This document shows positions 62,450-64,000 of a stretch of DNA of 64,000 bases, in pieces. Source of the DNA: Bacillota bacterium (GTDB lineage: Bacteria > Bacillota_I > Bacilli_A > Izemoplasmatales > UBA1188); NCBI GenBank assembly GCA_023410715.1, contig JAEYPN010000026.1:62001-126000 (forward strand), in the 5' to 3' direction. Position 1 is the stretch's first letter. Every line of letters begins with the position of its first letter. The notes below the pieces were generated by a model. That model made no database searches. It was not told where the DNA came from and was given only the letters and a program-made list of their open reading frames with translations. The position numbers and the translations under genes were made by a program.

Positions 62450-63680
62450 TAAAGTAAAAAGTCATTTAGAGAAAATTGTTATTCCCTTCTGGAGTAATAT
62501 GGAAGACAAAGAAAATGGTGGCTTTTATGGTACATTTGATTTTAATTTAGAATTAAAAGAAAAATCTGATAAAAGCGCAGTACAGATGTCGAGATATTTA
62601 TGGTCGTTTTCAAGACTATATAATTACTACCATGAAGAAAAATTTTTAAGTTTAGCGAAGCAAGCTTATGATTTTTTAATCAAGAATTTTAAAGATGAAA
62701 TAAACGGGGGAATTTACTGGTTAACTGATTGCGAAGGAAAAGTTAAAAGTGATGTGAAGCATCTATATGCACATTCATTTTATCTATATGGCTTATCAGA
62801 ATACTTTGCCGCAACAAAAAGCGAAGAAGTGTTAGATGAAGCTAAAGAGATTTTTAATTTGATTGAAGAAAAATTTTATCAAGTTGATAAAAAGGTTTAT
62901 ATTGAAGAAGCGACAATTAAATTTATTGAAAAAGAGAATGAATTAATTGGTTATGAGAAAGAGAATTCACCAAGGACAATGAACTCATTACTTCACTTAC
63001 TTGAAGCTTATACAAGATTTTTTAAAATTATGGATGAGGTTGAAAGAGCAGAAGAATTTGAAGGCTTCACCTGGGAAGATTATAAAAAACAATTAAGGTT
63101 TAAGGTGAGAGAAAGATTACAAGAATTAATTGATGTATTCTATAATCAAATATATGATGAAAAAAATATGTCATTTAATTTATTCTTTGATAATGATTTT
63201 AAGCCATTAACAAATCTTAAATCTTATGGTCATAACATTGAAGCAACTTGGTTAATCTTTGATGCTTGTGAAGCAACCCAAAGATTAGGTATTAATATAG
63301 ATCAAGCAATAAATGATGTCTTCTTTAATACTTTAAAAGAAGGATTAAGAGGCGATTCATTAATTAATGAAAAGGGAAATGATTTTATTGATACAGACCG
63401 TTTATGGTGGCCTCAAGCTGAAGCTGTAATTGGCTTATATTATTTCTATCAAAAAACAAATGAAGAAAAATACACTAATAAAGCTTTAGAAGTATTTGAA
63501 TTTATTGAAAAAAATATTGTTGATAAAAGAAGAAACAGCTGCTGGTTATGGGGCGTTAAAGAAGATTTAACCCCAGTAAAAAGAGGAATTGCAGAGATAT
63601 GGAAAACACCTTACCATGTCGTTAGAATGTGCTTAGAAATTCTAGAAAGGATCGAAAATGATTCACGAGAGATATTATAA
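62418..63680 (+). CDS. AGE-family epimerase, probable cellobiose/mannobiose 2-epimerase
   Basis: A 420-residue (alpha/alpha)6-barrel protein of the N-acylglucosamine 2-epimerase family. NGGFYGTFDFNLELKEKSDKSAVQMSRYLWSFSRLY at the N-terminus, VKHLYAHSFYLYGLSEYF, MNSLLHLLEAYTRF, SYGHNIEATWLIFDAC and DRLWWPQAEAVIGLYYFY match cellobiose 2-epimerases (catalytic His residues in AHSF and YGHNIE). Placed between mannan-degrading enzymes and a mannosylglucose-phosphorylase-type gene, the likely reaction is mannobiose to mannosyl-glucose. ATG 62418 with GGAAG upstream is within the previous gene; a later start is possible but would lose conserved sequence. Confidence 0.88.
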   Translation: MILPLLQPLYDKVKSHLEKIVIPFWSNMEDKENGGFYGTFDFNLELKEKSDKSAVQMSRYLWSFSRLYNYYHEEKFLSLAKQAYDFLIKNFKDEINGGIYWLTDCEGKVKSDVKHLYAHSFYLYGLSEYFAATKSEEVLDEAKEIFNLIEEKFYQVDKKVYIEEATIKFIEKENELIGYEKENSPRTMNSLLHLLEAYTRFFKIMDEVERAEEFEGFTWEDYKKQLRFKVRERLQELIDVFYNQIYDEKNMSFNLFFDNDFKPLTNLKSYGHNIEATWLIFDACEATQRLGINIDQAINDVFFNTLKEGLRGDSLINEKGNDFIDTDRLWWPQAEAVIGLYYFYQKTNEEKYTNKALEVFEFIEKNIVDKRRNSCWLWGVKEDLTPVKRGIAEIWKTPYHVVRMCLEILERIENDSREIL

Positions 63681-64000
63681 ATTAAAAAAAGAACAAGAAA
63701 AATTGTTAAAGAGAAAAAATAAAGTAGCATCTATATCACTTGGCTTTATTGATAGATACAAAAATCCAATTTTAACAAAGGATCATTTTCCAATTGAATT
63801 TAGATTTGATTTAAGTAAAAAAGATAATCCATATTTTCTTGAACGTCAAGGAGTAAATGCGACCTTTAATAGTGGGGCAATTTACTTTAAGGGCGAGTAT
63901 TACTTAATGGTTAGAGTTGAAGGAATCGATAGAAAAAGTATTTTCATGGTTGCTAAATCAAAATCGCCTATAGATAACTTCCGCTTTACAGATACATATG
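63658..64000 (+). CDS. GH130 4-O-beta-D-mannosyl-D-glucose phosphorylase-like protein (cut by window edge)
   Basis: First 114 residues of a second GH130 protein. The N-terminal helix (YKLKKEQEKLLKRKNK) followed by FIDRYKNPILTKDHFPIEFRFDLS, NPYFLERQGVNATFNSGAIYFKGEYYLMVRVEGIDRKSIFMVAKS and PIDNFRF closely follows the GH130_1 mannosylglucose phosphorylases. Such enzymes release mannose 1-phosphate and glucose in the cytoplasm. ATG 63658 follows AAAGGA; the gene overlaps the epimerase by 23 nt, so it belongs to the same operon. The catalytic region lies beyond the window. Confidence 0.88.
   Translation, partial: MIHERYYKLKKEQEKLLKRKNKVASISLGFIDRYKNPILTKDHFPIEFRFDLSKKDNPYFLERQGVNATFNSGAIYFKGEYYLMVRVEGIDRKSIFMVAKSKSPIDNFRFTDTY

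Overview
The window is low-GC DNA (my impression is about 30 % GC) from a small-genome Bacillota or Mycoplasmatota-type bacterium. TGA ends at least two genes (at 38102-38104 and 62447-62449) and no in-frame TGA is read as Trp, so the standard bacterial code applies, not the Mycoplasma code. Cell-envelope genes (a split LTA-synthase-like protein, a LysM amidase, a Wzy/WaaL-like polymerase), the MEP isoprenoid enzyme IspG, HrcA control of chaperones, a 6S RNA and a YlbJ homologue fit a walled or near-walled lineage around Acholeplasmatales, Izemoplasmatales, RF39 or Erysipelotrichia. The glycan genes suggest a gut or rumen habitat. Lineage and habitat are inferences.

Layout. 1-3.4 kb (minus): 5' part of gpsA, then a two-gene LTA-synthase-like unit and a Gly/Pro-rich small protein. 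3.5-17.4 kb: TGS/uridine-kinase-like nucleoside kinase, P-type ATPase, TSCPD protein, glycogen genes glgA-glgC, a MATE exporter (minus), an ABC exporter and a pyruvate phosphate dikinase with a consensus promoter. 17.4-19.3 kb: an RNA-rich stretch with a structured leader and attenuator, a duplicated-domain lipoprotein, a frameshifted small exported ORF and a 6S RNA. 19.3-22.7 kb: M42 peptidase, rsmD-coaD and an inverted ylbJ. 22.7-26.2 kb (minus): three related thioredoxin-fold lipoproteins and a four-LysM amidase. 26.3-26.5 kb: two Arg tRNA genes. 26.8-36.6 kb: FNT channel with radical SAM/SPASM enzyme, an orphan membrane protein, an M6 metalloprotease lipoprotein, cvpA, ispG (minus), L33, ROK kinase and an MBL hydrolase. 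36.7-41 kb: O-antigen-polymerase-like protein, YwaF-like protein, Nudix protein and a GT2 glycosyltransferase (minus). 41.1-46 kb: hrcA-grpE-dnaK-dnaJ behind an unusual CIRCE arrangement. 46.1-55.2 kb: proS, a JetA-JetB-JetC (Wadjet type III-like) SMC operon with no JetD, then rsmE-mtaB. 55.3-64 kb: a LacI-controlled beta-mannan/mannoside locus that runs off the right edge.

How parts work together. The last locus reads as a coherent pathway: an exported lipoprotein GH5-like enzyme cuts the polymer, a GH2 beta-mannosidase and a GH130 enzyme process oligosaccharides, an AGE-family epimerase converts the reducing-end mannose to glucose, and a second GH130 protein of the mannosylglucose-phosphorylase type would release mannose 1-phosphate and glucose. 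The most unusual system is the JetABC operon. It has everything expected of a Wadjet/MksBEF-like loop-extruding SMC complex except the Toprim nuclease subunit, and it sits between housekeeping genes, which favours a chromosome-maintenance or nuclease-free variant over an ordinary defence island.
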